DNA of 64,000 bases. Origin: Shewanella marina JCM 15074 (GTDB lineage: Bacteria; Pseudomonadota; Gammaproteobacteria; Enterobacterales; Shewanellaceae). The DNA is taken from the NCBI RefSeq assembly GCF_000614975.1, contig NZ_BALM01000002.1, positions 124,001-188,000 of the forward strand, written 5' to 3'. Positions 1-8,684 of this stretch are shown one piece after another. Position numbers and translations under genes: made by a program. Every line of letters begins with the position of its first letter. Within the stretch, counting starts at the first letter, position 1. The notes under the pieces are model-generated. The model had not been told where the DNA came from. It saw nothing but the letters and a program-made list of their open reading frames with translations, and searched no databases.

Positions 1-1034
1 GCGAGTTTGAAAATACATTCATGATGTATTTACCTCGTTTATGTGAGCATTGCTTAAATCCTGCCTGTGTCGCTTCATGTCCTTCAGGTGCAATTTATAA
101 GCGTGAAGAAGATGGAATAGTGCTTATTGATCAAGAGAAATGTCGTGGCTGGCGTATGTGTATTTCTGGCTGCCCATACAAGAAGATTTATTACAACTGG
201 AAGTCAGGTAAATCTGAGAAGTGTATTTTCTGTTACCCACGTATTGAAGCGGGTATGCCGACCGTTTGCTCTGAAACTTGTGTTGGGCGTATTCGCTATT
301 TAGGGGTATTGCTCTACGACGCAGACAAAATTAAAGAGGTTGCAGCAACAGCATCTGAGCAAGACTTATATCAAAAGCAGTTAGAGGTATTTTTAGATCC
401 CTTTGATCCTGCCGTGATTGAACAAGCTCGACGTGATGGCGTTGCAGATTCTGTGATTGAAGCAGCACAAAAATCACCCGTTTATAAAATGGCAATGGAT
501 TGGAAGTTGGCATTACCGCTTCATCCTGAATACCGAACATTACCTATGGTCTGGTATATCCCATCACTCAGCCCGATTCAAAATGCAGTGCAAGCAGAGA
601 CTTTAGGCAAAGCTGGCGTTATACCGGATATTCGTTCACTACGAATTCCGCTGCAATATTTAGCTAACTTGCTGACAGCAGGGGATAAAGAGCCCGTGGC
701 TAAGGCATTAGAAAGAATGTTAGCAATGCGAGCTTATAAGCGCGCTGAAAATGTGGAAGGGCTTGAAGACTTAGAGGTGCTTGAGCAAGTTGGGCTGACT
801 AAGAAACAAGCTGATGAGATGTATCGTTATCTTGCTATTGCGAACTATGAAGATCGTTATGTTATTCCAAGTGGGCACCGGGAGATGAATGTACCACAAG
901 CCTATGGGGAGAAAAGCGGATGTGGCTTTACCTTTGGGAATGGCTGTAGCGATGGTCACAATGGGGTCAATATGTTCGGAGGCAAAAAGATAACGCGCCG
1001 TGATGTCATCAAAACAGTCAAACTGGAGGAGTAA
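1..1034 (+). CDS. narH: respiratory nitrate reductase beta subunit NarH (5' end outside window)
   Basis: This is the iron-sulfur electron-transfer subunit of the cytoplasmic, membrane-bound NarGHI nitrate reductase. It passes electrons from the NarI haems to NarG. The reading frame is open from base 3, so the gene starts before the window; about 343 C-terminal residues are visible, against about 510 for the usual protein. Three cysteine clusters are visible: CEHCLNPACVASCP, CRGWRMCISGCP (the Trp in place of a Cys is typical of the 3Fe-4S site) and CIFC...CSETCVG. The protein is nearly colinear with E. coli NarH. It is followed directly by narJ and narI, which is the standard narGHJI order; narG should lie just upstream. 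Confidence 0.97.
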   Translation, partial: EFENTFMMYLPRLCEHCLNPACVASCPSGAIYKREEDGIVLIDQEKCRGWRMCISGCPYKKIYYNWKSGKSEKCIFCYPRIEAGMPTVCSETCVGRIRYLGVLLYDADKIKEVAATASEQDLYQKQLEVFLDPFDPAVIEQARRDGVADSVIEAAQKSPVYKMAMDWKLALPLHPEYRTLPMVWYIPSLSPIQNAVQAETLGKAGVIPDIRSLRIPLQYLANLLTAGDKEPVAKALERMLAMRAYKRAENVEGLEDLEVLEQVGLTKKQADEMYRYLAIANYEDRYVIPSGHREMNVPQAYGEKSGCGFTFGNGCSDGHNGVNMFGGKKITRRDVIKTVKLEE

Positions 1035-1038
1035 TAGC

Positions 1039-1773
1039 ATGTTAATTCTGAAGGTTATTTCAAGGTTATTAGACTATCCAACTCAGGCTCTATTTGATGC
1101 ATCAGAACAGATGATTTGCGTGGTACAGCAATCATCTGATATCGCACCGCCAGAGAAACAAGCGCTGCTTAAATTTATTGATGATTTGACGGCCCAAGAT
1201 CTATTTGATGCGCAAGAGCGATATGATCTGCTATTTGATCGAGGTCGAGCCCTGTCATTATTGCTATTTGAACATGTACATGGTGAATCTCGTGATCGTG
1301 GCCAAGCTATGGTTGATTTAATGGCCGTATATAACACGAATGGGTTTGATATAGACAGTTCGCAACTACCTGATTATTTGCCTCTTTATTTAGAGTATCT
1401 CAGTGAGCAATCTATCGACTATATCCATGAATGGTTAGGAGACATTGTTCACCTATTGGCCATGCTTTCTGAGCGTTTAATTGAAAGACAGTGTGATTAT
1501 AGCGTGTTGTTTGATGGCTTGATTAGTCTAACTGATGTCGAGCTAGATCGTGTGGAAATTGCAACCATTGTCGCTGCGGAAGAGCGCGATGATACCGTGG
1601 CGGCAATTGATCAAGCGTGGGAGGATAAGGAGATCCGTTTTGATGACCCAATGACAGGGCCATGCCCAAATCAAGGCTTACATTCGTCAAAACATGCGCT
1701 AGACCCGAACACCATCAATCAAGTACCCATTAAATGGCATGATGCCGATGCTGCCGACGTCGCAGGATTGTAA
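1039..1773 (+). CDS. narJ: nitrate reductase assembly chaperone NarJ
   Basis: NarJ is a cytoplasmic chaperone of the TorD/NarJ family. It binds apo-NarG and is needed for molybdenum cofactor and Fe-S insertion and for attachment to NarI; it is not part of the final enzyme. I place the start at the ATG at 1039, 4 bases after the narH stop, with GGAGG at 1025-1029 as ribosome binding site. An in-frame start at 1000 would overlap narH and has no such site. The product is 244 residues (E. coli 236), begins with MLILKVISRLLDYP as in the family, and has the acidic Asp/Glu-rich helical composition expected. Position between narH and narI is diagnostic. Confidence 0.93.
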   Translation: MLILKVISRLLDYPTQALFDASEQMICVVQQSSDIAPPEKQALLKFIDDLTAQDLFDAQERYDLLFDRGRALSLLLFEHVHGESRDRGQAMVDLMAVYNTNGFDIDSSQLPDYLPLYLEYLSEQSIDYIHEWLGDIVHLLAMLSERLIERQCDYSVLFDGLISLTDVELDRVEIATIVAAEERDDTVAAIDQAWEDKEIRFDDPMTGPCPNQGLHSSKHALDPNTINQVPIKWHDADAADVAGL

Positions 1774-1783
1774 GGAGATAATA

Positions 1784-2461
1784 ATGTCAAATCTTAACTT
1801 TTTGCTATTTGGAGTCTATCCATTCATCGTGGCGGCTGTATTTATTGTTGGCTGTTGGATTCGTTATGATAGAGAACCCTATAGTTGGAAAGCGGACTCA
1901 AGCCAAATGCTGGATAACAAAGGTTTTAGTCTTGCGAGTAATCTATTTCATATCGGGGTGATATTTGTTTTAGCGGGTCATTTCGTCGGTTTATTAACAC
2001 CAGAATCAATATACCATCATTTTATTTCAACACCGCATAAACAGCTATTAGCGATGATCAGTGGCGGTTTTTTTGGAATATTATGTTTGATAGGCGTTAT
2101 TATGCTTATTCTACGAAGACAGAATAACGCTCGTGTAAAAGCGAACACTCGAACATCAGATATGGTCGTGTTATATGCGTTATTAATTCAAGTCTGTTTA
2201 GGCTTATTAACGATAGTCGTTTCTGCTCAGCATTTGGATGGTTCTGTCATGGTGTTACTCGCCAATTGGGCACAGAGTATTGTGACACTGCAAGGCGTTC
2301 AGGCTGCTGAAATGATTGCGCCTGTAAGTATCGTTTATAAGTTGCATGTGTTTGTCGGCTTAACGTTAATTATGATATTTCCATTTACGCGATTGGTACA
2401 TGTAATTAGTGCGCCAATAAAGTATTTAGTTCGTAATTATCAAATTGTTCGTCAAAGATAA
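1784..2461 (+). CDS. narI: respiratory nitrate reductase gamma subunit NarI (cytochrome b)
   Basis: NarI is the membrane cytochrome b subunit. It oxidises quinol at the periplasmic face and delivers electrons through two b haems to NarH. The ATG at 1784 is preceded by AAGGAG (1772-1777), and the product is 225 residues, the same length as E. coli NarI. Five hydrophobic segments are visible, and His residues lie in the expected membrane helices (LFHIGVIFVLAGHFVG near the N-terminus and YKLHVFVGLTL near the C-terminus). The gene starts 10 bases after narJ and is followed by a strong terminator hairpin, so the nar transcript probably ends mainly here. Confidence 0.95.
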   Translation: MSNLNFLLFGVYPFIVAAVFIVGCWIRYDREPYSWKADSSQMLDNKGFSLASNLFHIGVIFVLAGHFVGLLTPESIYHHFISTPHKQLLAMISGGFFGILCLIGVIMLILRRQNNARVKANTRTSDMVVLYALLIQVCLGLLTIVVSAQHLDGSVMVLLANWAQSIVTLQGVQAAEMIAPVSIVYKLHVFVGLTLIMIFPFTRLVHVISAPIKYLVRNYQIVRQR

Positions 2462-2467
2462 AATGAT

Positions 2468-2502
2468 ATAAAAGGAGCTAATTATTCATTAGCTCCTTTT
2501 AT
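2468..2502 (+). terminator. hairpin terminator after narI
   Basis: A perfect 13-bp inverted repeat (2468-2480 with 2490-2502) has a 9-nt loop and ends in a T-rich arm. It lies 6 bases after the narI stop and 34 bases before the isomerase start, so it should end or attenuate the nar transcript before the next gene. Confidence 0.8.
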
Positions 2503-2536
2503 ATTGGGTCACGATAAATTATGTATTGGAGCCATC

Positions 2537-3348
2537 ATGGATACAGATGTACCCCAAAAAAGACCACAACCTACAGAGATTGAAATGCCAATGATTAGTG
2601 TTAATGGTGTTTTTATTGACGAAACGGTTTTAGCAAACGAGTTGCAATATCATCCTCACGATGATTTTGAGCGAGTTATTCAACAAGCAGGCCAAAGTTT
2701 AGTGATTAAAATGTTATTGCAACAAAAGGCTGAAGCTTGTGGTTGTGATATGTCCGCTGGAGAAGAAAGTGCTATTTCACTCTTACTCCAGCAACAAGTG
2801 ACCTATCAAGTTCCAACTGAAGAGGATTGTCTTAGATACTATGAGAATAATAGAGCGACATTTACAACTGAACCATTATTAGCACTCGATCATATTTTAT
2901 TGCCAGCTGCGATTGATGAACCGATAGAGAGAGAGCAAGCAAGGCAAACTGCCGTGCGATTGATTGAAATGCTATTAGACGATATAACTTTGTTTGCAAC
3001 GTTAGCTCAGCAACATTCTGCTTGTCCATCAAAACAGGTGGGGGGCGCATTAGGCAAATAAGCCGTAATCAAACCGTACCTGAATTTGAAAGGCAAGTTT
3101 TACAGTATGAGCAAGGGTTGATTGCTGAACCAATAACGTCTCGTTATGGTATTCATGTGGTTAATATTGTAAACAAAATCACTGGAGAGCAATTAGATTA
3201 TCCTCATGTTGAAGATAAAATTAGAGGGTATCTTGTTGACCGAGCTTCAAGATTGGCAATTCAATCTTATATCTATAACTTAATAGAAGTTGCTGATATC
3301 CAAGGGATTGAGGTTGGTTTTGAACCCTCTGCAAATATTGCGGTTTAG
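2537..3348 (+). CDS. parvulin-type peptidyl-prolyl isomerase, NifM-like (one frameshift)
   Basis: A PpiC/NifM-type rotamase gene is commonly found right after narGHJI, where it probably helps fold nitrate reductase subunits; the function is inferred from context. The N-terminal helical part (about residues 1-110) reads in the first frame and leads into a parvulin domain (DHILLPA..., then ...GGALG). The frame then stops at 3061, while the rest of the domain (ISRNQTVPEFERQVL ... SRYGIHVV) continues in another frame to 3348. Adding one C near 3055 (ggc-caa) restores the family signature GxLGQISR, giving about 270 residues. The start is the ATG at 2537, with TGGAG upstream. No signal peptide is visible, so it is probably cytoplasmic. 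Confidence 0.8.
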
Positions 3349-3358
3349 GTCTATTGTG

Positions 3359-3401
3359 AATAACAAAGAGAATAATGCCGCTATTTATTGTCTTTGTTAT
3401 T
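3359..3401. terminator. convergent-gene hairpin overlapping the 3' end of the HPP gene
   Basis: The 17-nt arms 3359-3375 and 3385-3401 are inverted with one mismatch, around the 9-nt loop TGCCGCTAT. The structure sits between the convergent isomerase (+) and HPP (-) genes and includes the last six codons and stop of the HPP gene. It is AT-rich and has no clean T-run, so termination is plausible but not certain. Confidence 0.55.
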
Positions 3402-3884
3402 TAATGTGTATGGATTTTTTGCTCTAAATGAACCTATTGCCATCGCGATGGATAATAAAATAATGGCATTAAAAAACACGGGCACAATAATAAAATAATA
3501 GCCCAACTCATGTACTGTATCACCACCAATGACCGCAGTGACCGCTGTTGCTCCTCCTGGTGGATGCATTGCCCCCGATAGGTGCATCGCTAACATACTG
3601 ACTCCAATAGCAACAGATGAGGCTATAACTGGATGAGGTATTAAATAATAACTCGATATACCAATAAAAGCGGCAATCAGGTGACCACCGACCAATGGCC
3701 ATGGTTGTGAAACAGGGCTATGCGGTATGCCAAATATGAGCATTGCTGATGCGCCTGTGGATGCTAATACCATCGGCATATTGCTCGCTTCCAAAATACT
3801 ATTGCTAAAAAATGATGCACAAAGCGTGGCAAAAAAAGCACCAATAATAGAAGCGATGGTTTCGGTTGGTGACATTTTTTGCAT
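3381..3884 (-). CDS. HPP-family integral membrane protein, putative nitrite transporter
   Basis: The 167-residue protein has about four to five hydrophobic helices and the family-defining stretch MHPPGGATAVTAVIGG. Homologues of the HPP family act as nitrite carriers in the chloroplast envelope and in cyanobacteria. Its place as last gene of the leftward narK operon supports a role in moving nitrite across the inner membrane, but the substrate is inferred. It starts 25 bases after the small gene upstream, so the two are probably co-transcribed. A second Met three codons in (3875) is an alternative start. The 3' end forms one arm of a hairpin. Confidence 0.82.
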   Translation of the reverse strand: MQKMSPTETIASIIGAFFATLCASFFSNSILEASNMPMVLASTGASAMLIFGIPHSPVSQPWPLVGGHLIAAFIGISSYYLIPHPVIASSVAIGVSMLAMHLSGAMHPPGGATAVTAVIGGDTVHELGYYFIIVPVFFNAIILLSIAMAIGSFRAKNPYTLNNKDNK

Positions 3885-3909
3885 CGTGATGCAGTATCCC
3901 TATTATGCG

Positions 3910-4293
3910 TTAGTTTGCTTCTATTTCTATTGGGTTTTCTTCTCTATCGAAAATAACATAACGATTAATACTGTTTCCAGTTTCAATATCATGTGCCATT
4001 TTATTGAGAAATGGTTCAGCTTCTGTGGTGGTTGGTTCTTTGTCTTTCTCACCACTTAAAGAGGCAACAAACATAAAGTTCCACTGTTTGTTTATCTCAT
4101 CAGCTTCTTTAATGAGGTGATGAAATGATGTGATGTCGGATAGTGATTTATCAACACACATCACAGGTGTGATAAACCCATTTTGATTATTATGTGAATC
4201 TGTTGATTCAGCATTAGCAAATAATAAAAGTAATCTTTGTGGATTAGTTTGGTTTTGTAATATGTTAATTAAATCATTAAACGTGCTAATCAT
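3910..4293 (-). CDS. small conserved protein of the narK-kinase cluster, function unknown
   Basis: The protein has 127 residues and no signal peptide or membrane helix, so it is probably cytoplasmic. It has a compact hydrophobic strand (RLLLLFANAES), then TPVMCVDKSLSD, WNFMFVASLSG and an acidic C-terminus. From memory, similar proteins in other nitrate clusters carry the label 'ribonucleotide reductase subunit alpha'; nothing in the sequence supports that enzyme, because no radical or nucleotide-binding motif is present and it is far too short. It sits 25 bases after the kinase/phosphatase gene and 25 bases before the HPP gene. Such a place suggests an accessory factor for nitrate/nitrite handling or its regulation. 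Confidence 0.7.
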   Translation of the reverse strand: MISTFNDLINILQNQTNPQRLLLLFANAESTDSHNNQNGFITPVMCVDKSLSDITSFHHLIKEADEINKQWNFMFVASLSGEKDKEPTTTEAEPFLNKMAHDIETGNSINRYVIFDREENPIEIEAN

Positions 4294-4318
4294 TATATTT
4301 ACTCTATAGTTGTGATAG

Positions 4319-6049
4319 TTAATTATATTTAAATACGGCGATAACTAAAAAGAACATTAAAATCCAAAATCCAGAAAGTAATTGCCAAAATAAAATTTTG
4401 TTTTTGTCTTTTTTTATTATTGGGTCATCCAGTAGATAATCAGCATTTGGTGTTTTTAGATCGTTAATAAAGTCATCAATGTGTAGATATCTTTGCTCTA
4501 AATCAAAACTGACACCTCTTTGTAACGTACGATCGAACCAAATAGGAATAATTGGATTTTTAGTATTGGCAGGAATATATCTAAGTTTGTCATATTGAAA
4601 TGCTGTTTGACACTCCTCTATTTTATTACCATAGGGCAGTCCACCGCAAAATAGCTCATAGGTAATAGTTGCAAGTGAATATAAATCGCCTTGAATCCCT
4701 GTGTTTTTGCCGAGTAAATATTTGGGATCTGAGTAGGTGGCAGTGCCAAGTACTCCGTCATGCTCTAGGGGGATAAATACTTCTGCAATCCCCGCCACAA
4801 ATACAGAGCCAAAATCGACTATTTTAATATTAAGATCGTCATCAATAATGATATTTGCAGGTTTTAAGTCTTGGTGAATAGTATCCATTTTATGGAATTG
4901 AGCTAAACCTTTAGCAATTTGTTCAATAATAGTGATGGCTTGCTTAGGCTTTGGGAAACGATTTTCTAGCATCCATTGGTCAAGAGGTTTACCGTTAATA
5001 TATTCCATTAAATAGTAGAGACAAGAGCGTTTTCTCTCCTGCCTAATAACGTTAACCACATAGTCGCTATGAATCCTTTTCCCAATCCACTCTTCTTGAA
5101 TAAAACGGTCAATATAACCAGCGTCTTCAGCAAAATTGATTGATGGTGTTTTCATTGCCATGACCTTGCCTGTTTCTATATCTTCTACTAAATATATTTG
5201 GCTTCTACTACTAGCAAAGAGCTCGTCGAGTACTTTGTAACCATCTAATACAACACCTGTGTAAAGTGTTGGAGGGAAGGGAAGGGAGGTAAGCTTATTG
5301 TTATAGTCATTTAAACTTTCATTCGGTAGGGTAATAATTCGGGCTATAACCCCACTAATATTGTCATCACTACCATTTATTTGGGCTAAATTTATGAGTT
5401 GTTCAATTTTATGTTGGTTGCTCGACTCTGATGATAAGATTTCTACTAGTTTGTCTTGCTCAATAAAGTCATGAATGCCATCGCTTGTTAATATTAGCTG
5501 GTCATCTAACTTTAAATTAAGTTTGCTATAATCGATTTGTAGGCAGTTATCCATACCTAATGCCCGAGTTAGGAAGCTTCGGCCATTGGCAATATTAGCG
5601 GTATGATCCCGAGTTAATTGTGACAGCTCTCCGGCCCTTAACAGGTAAGCCCGACTATCACCAACATGAAAATAATGGCAAGTTTGTGATTTAATCACCG
5701 CGCCAGTAAATGTGGTCAGGTAACCTTTTTCATCACTAGCAAATTCATGACTGCGTTTAAAAAGCGCGATATTGATGCTGGACAATATTTTTTGACCAGC
5801 ATGCTTTACTGACCAAGTATCAGGGGCTGCATAGTAATCTTCAATAAACCGGTTGACGGCCATTTCACTTGCTGCTTTGCCTGCTTCTGCACTACTAACA
5901 CCATCGGCTACAACAAGTACCACCCCTTTTTCATTACGCAGTGTCTCATTAGTCGGTGACAAAGAACCTACACTGTCCTCATTGATCTTTTTTAAGCCCC
6001 GTATACTGTGGCTAGCAAGTTCAATATTAAGTAGGTTATTGTTATTCAT
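4319..6049 (-). CDS. fused PP2C phosphatase / Ser-Thr kinase with C-terminal membrane anchor
   Basis: This 576-residue protein has two opposing signalling domains. Residues about 10-245 are a PP2C phosphatase: NED at 23-25, ADG at 48-50, GDSRAY at 130-135, SDG at 189-191 and GSDDN at 226-230 supply the metal-binding acids. Residues about 270-540 are a Hanks-type kinase: Lys300 in VMAMKTP, Glu319/320, HQD with Asp394, Asn399 and DFG at 412-414. The glycine-rich loop is weak (LFASSRSQIYLV), and HQD replaces HRD. A single hydrophobic helix at about 550-571 anchors it, with both domains in the cytoplasm. The start is the ATG at 6049. Similar fusions are common next to NarK-type transporters; the target is unknown, and NarK or HPP are obvious candidates by position. 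Confidence 0.9.
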   Translation of the reverse strand: MNNNNLLNIELASHSIRGLKKINEDSVGSLSPTNETLRNEKGVVLVVADGVSSAEAGKAASEMAVNRFIEDYYAAPDTWSVKHAGQKILSSINIALFKRSHEFASDEKGYLTTFTGAVIKSQTCHYFHVGDSRAYLLRAGELSQLTRDHTANIANGRSFLTRALGMDNCLQIDYSKLNLKLDDQLILTSDGIHDFIEQDKLVEILSSESSNQHKIEQLINLAQINGSDDNISGVIARIITLPNESLNDYNNKLTSLPFPPTLYTGVVLDGYKVLDELFASSRSQIYLVEDIETGKVMAMKTPSINFAEDAGYIDRFIQEEWIGKRIHSDYVVNVIRQERKRSCLYYLMEYINGKPLDQWMLENRFPKPKQAITIIEQIAKGLAQFHKMDTIHQDLKPANIIIDDDLNIKIVDFGSVFVAGIAEVFIPLEHDGVLGTATYSDPKYLLGKNTGIQGDLYSLATITYELFCGGLPYGNKIEECQTAFQYDKLRYIPANTKNPIIPIWFDRTLQRGVSFDLEQRYLHIDDFINDLKTPNADYLLDDPIIKKDKNKILFWQLLSGFWILMFFLVIAVFKYN

Positions 6050-6105
6050 ATTGATGCACCACACTATATTGGTATCGGTCTATTGCGAGTATAGGTTCAT
6101 AAATG

Positions 6106-7581
6106 TTAATTAACATCGATTAATTCAACCGTGCCATCCTCATTCACTTCAGCCATATGACCTTTAGGCTCATTTAGAAACATGACTGCAAAAAATATCA
6201 CAGCGGCAGATGCTGCTATTAATATAAAGAATGTACTGTAATCGACGAAGGAAAGAATGGTTAGATATGTCACACCGCCTACGTTGCCATATGCCCCCGT
6301 CATTCCTGCAATTTGCCCCGTCATTCGGCGTTTTACGAGGGGAACGATAGCAAAAACTGCGCCTTCTCCTGCTTGAACAAAAAATGAACATGCCATAGTT
6401 GCTATCACCGCAAAGGCTATAAACCAAGTTCCACTTACTTGACTTAGCAATAGGTAACCTAATGTGAGGCCCCCAATAAAGATCATTAATGATTTTCGTC
6501 GCCCAAATTTATCACTAAACCACCCCCCGGTAGGTCTAGCGACTAAATTCATAAATGCAAATCCGGACGCCAGTAAGCCCGCTTTTACTGGGTCAAGTCC
6601 TTCAAATGTTTCTAAAAAGAACAGAGGTAGCATTGATACAACTGCAAGTTCAGAGCCAAAGGTAACAAAATAAGCAATATTTAGAATGGCAACTTGTTTA
6701 AATTCATATCTTTCAAGATCGGGTACTCCTTTGGTTAAATTACTTTTATTCACTCGCCAAATAGAATTAACTTGAACTAAAAATAATATAACTAAACTGC
6801 CCCACATGAGGTACATCATATTGGCACTGAAAAGGTTAACGCCTGCTGGCGATAGTTTCCATGCTAATACCGCTAATGCAATATACATTGGGATATTCAT
6901 GGCAAGATAAAAATAAAAATCTTTCCAACTTGTGACTTCTAATCCACCTGATTTTTTAGGCTTAAAATAGGTAGAGCCTTTTGGTGTATTGCGCGCTAAT
7001 GTGTAGAAAATAATGGCATATATGCCAATTAATATACCTATTAAACCAAGAGCATAGCGCCAGCCATTATCACCTCCAAACATTAAGGCTAAAGTCGGCA
7101 AGGTCATTGCTGCTGCCGCAGAACCAAAATTGCCCCAGCCGCCATAAATTCCTTCAGCTATTCCAACTTGTTTTGCAGGGAACCATTCGCCAACTAAGCG
7201 AATACCAATGACAAATCCAGCACCAACAAAACCCAGTAAAAATCGAAAGAAAGCCAATTGTTCAAAGCTATTTGCAGTTGCAAAAGTGATACACAAAATG
7301 GAGGCCGACACGAGCAAGCTGCAATAAACGATTCTCGGTCCGAATTTATCGACCAATATGCCAATAATTATTCTTGCTGGAATCGTTAATGCGACATTGA
7401 GGATCAGTAAAGCCTTAATTTGTGCTGATGAAAGTGCAAAGGCTTCTTTAATAAATACCATTAATGGGGCATGACTAAACCACACAAAGAAAGTCAAAAA
7501 AAATGCAAACCAAGTGATATGAAGTGTTCTAATTTTTGGATCTGCAAAATTGAGCAAATGTAATTGTGTGTGTTTAGACAT
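6106..7581 (-). CDS. narK: NarK-type nitrate/nitrite transporter (MFS, NNP family)
   Basis: This major facilitator protein has 491 residues and about 12 membrane helices. It imports nitrate and/or exchanges it for nitrite across the inner membrane. Both nitrate signatures of the NNP family are visible: [20 protein letters not shown] around residue 135-155 and the [11 protein letters not shown] stretch near residue 425. The substrate-binding arginine regions (IGIRLVGEW and GQIAGMTG) are present. The ATG at 7581 is used; a TTG two codons upstream is possible. It is the first gene of the leftward operon narK - kinase/phosphatase - small protein - HPP and diverges from napF across a spacer with two FNR boxes. 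Confidence 0.95.
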   Translation of the reverse strand: MSKHTQLHLLNFADPKIRTLHITWFAFFLTFFVWFSHAPLMVFIKEAFALSSAQIKALLILNVALTIPARIIIGILVDKFGPRIVYCSLLVSASILCITFATANSFEQLAFFRFLLGFVGAGFVIGIRLVGEWFPAKQVGIAEGIYGGWGNFGSAAAAMTLPTLALMFGGDNGWRYALGLIGILIGIYAIIFYTLARNTPKGSTYFKPKKSGGLEVTSWKDFYFYLAMNIPMYIALAVLAWKLSPAGVNLFSANMMYLMWGSLVILFLVQVNSIWRVNKSNLTKGVPDLERYEFKQVAILNIAYFVTFGSELAVVSMLPLFFLETFEGLDPVKAGLLASGFAFMNLVARPTGGWFSDKFGRRKSLMIFIGGLTLGYLLLSQVSGTWFIAFAVIATMACSFFVQAGEGAVFAIVPLVKRRMTGQIAGMTGAYGNVGGVTYLTILSFVDYSTFFILIAASAAVIFFAVMFLNEPKGHMAEVNEDGTVELIDVN

Positions 7582-7661
7582 CGGCAAGCCCCAAGGTGAT
7601 TTCTTATCTTTTAACGCATTAGAAGTTACTAATATTTTTACTGAAAAATGAGCATGGGACG

Positions 7662-7675
7662 TTGATCTGTATCAA
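7662..7675. promoter_or_regulatory. FNR-type site, narK-proximal
   Basis: TTGATCTGTATCAA matches the FNR consensus TTGAT-N4-ATCAA in all ten specified bases. Its centre is 87 bases upstream of the narK start. If it acts at -41.5 for a leftward promoter, transcription would start near 7627 with an A/T-rich -10 at about 7634-7639 (AAAAAT on the minus strand). The position fit is an inference. Confidence 0.85.
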
Positions 7676-7780
7676 TTAGGTATGGCTTATGTTTGTATTT
7701 TGTTAACAATACGTTTGTTGTGGTTATTGTTTTTTCATATGTAACTAGTTGGTGCTAATTAGTGTTTGATTTGTTACTAT

Positions 7781-7794
7781 TTGATCTCTATCAA
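7781..7794. promoter_or_regulatory. FNR-type site, napF-proximal
   Basis: TTGATCTCTATCAA is a second perfect TTGAT-N4-ATCAA match, centred 112 bases upstream of the napF start at 7900 and 119 bp from the first site. It most likely activates the rightward nap promoter under low oxygen. A TATATT at 7807-7812 is a possible -10, but its spacing to the site is not the usual class II spacing, so I do not assign the promoter. Confidence 0.85.
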
Positions 7795-7899
7795 TGTTGT
7801 TGGTGTTATATTTTGTGTGTTTGTTCGTTATCGATGCGTTAAGTGGTATTGTTACTGCATTGAACGTTAAGCTTATGCATGGAATGCAATTTGAAAATT

Positions 7900-8409
7900 A
7901 TGGATAAACAGCGACGTAAATTGTTATTTAGATTACAAGATTCACATACTAGCGTAATGCCTTGGCTTAAAACTGAGTCAGAATTTTATGATTTATGTAG
8001 TCGTTGTAATGCATGCATGAATGCATGTGAAACCCATATTATTGAGCTTAATCAATTTAGTTATCCTGTTATTAACTTCAAAAAAGGCCAAGGCGAATGC
8101 ACTTTTTGTTATGCCTGTGCTAACGCCTGTGAACTTCCATTATTTCTTCCTCAGCATGAGCGCCCTTGGCTACAAGTGGCGCAGATAAATGCGAATTGTT
8201 TGTCATTACGGCAGGTGGAGTGCCGTAGCTGTAATGATGTGTGTGATGAGCAAGCAATCAAATTCTTGCCGCAAGTTGGCGGCCATCAAATATTTCTACA
8301 ACAAGATAAATGCACTGGCTGTGGCGCATGTATTAACACATGCCCGGTTGAGGCTATTTCAGTTGTTAAAGTGCAGCATTATTTTCAGGAGGAGAATCAT
8401 GGCTTTTGA
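7900..8409 (+). CDS. napF: NapF, ferredoxin-type protein of periplasmic nitrate reductase
   Basis: NapF is a cytoplasmic 4Fe-4S protein thought to help mature NapA before export. The 169-residue product carries three Cys-rich clusters (CSRCNACMNAC, CTFCYACANAC and CTGCGACINTCP) plus an extra CRSCNDVC. The start at 7900 (MDKQRRKLLF) resembles other NapF N-termini; an ATG at 7879 is in frame, and neither has a clear ribosome binding site. It overlaps napD by 11 bases and is the first gene of the nap operon, behind two FNR boxes. Confidence 0.93.
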   Translation: MDKQRRKLLFRLQDSHTSVMPWLKTESEFYDLCSRCNACMNACETHIIELNQFSYPVINFKKGQGECTFCYACANACELPLFLPQHERPWLQVAQINANCLSLRQVECRSCNDVCDEQAIKFLPQVGGHQIFLQQDKCTGCGACINTCPVEAISVVKVQHYFQEENHGF

Positions 8410-8677
8410 TGAAGTCCATATTTCGAGTGTAGTTGTACATGTGAAACCTCAGTTTCTCAATACGGTACAACAGCAAATTAAGTTACTTGCAGGTGCTGAA
8501 ATTTTTGCCAGTAGTGAAGTGGGCAAGATTGTGGTGGTACTTGAGTGTGAAAAGCAGCATCAAATTACGTCAACATTAGAGCAGATTAATCAGTTAGAAC
8601 ACGTATTGAACGCATTTTTGGTATTTCACCAAATTGAACCAAAATCAACAATTTTAGCGAGTGAAATAGAAGGGTAA
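8399..8677 (+). CDS. napD: NapD, signal-peptide-binding chaperone of NapA
   Basis: NapD binds the twin-arginine signal of NapA and delays export until the cofactor is in place. The ATG at 8399 lies inside the end of napF and is preceded by AGGAGGAG (about 8387-8394). The product is 92 residues (E. coli 87), begins MAFDEVHISSVVVHVKP, and has the alternating strand-helix pattern of the family. The extended open frame further upstream is only a shadow of napF. Confidence 0.92.
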   Translation: MAFDEVHISSVVVHVKPQFLNTVQQQIKLLAGAEIFASSEVGKIVVVLECEKQHQITSTLEQINQLEHVLNAFLVFHQIEPKSTILASEIEG

Positions 8678-8684
8678 TTAATAT

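Noticed and set aside
3910..4293. Ribonucleotide reductase alpha subunit
   Set aside because: It is far too short and has none of the catalytic or allosteric motifs; the label appears to be a propagated annotation error.
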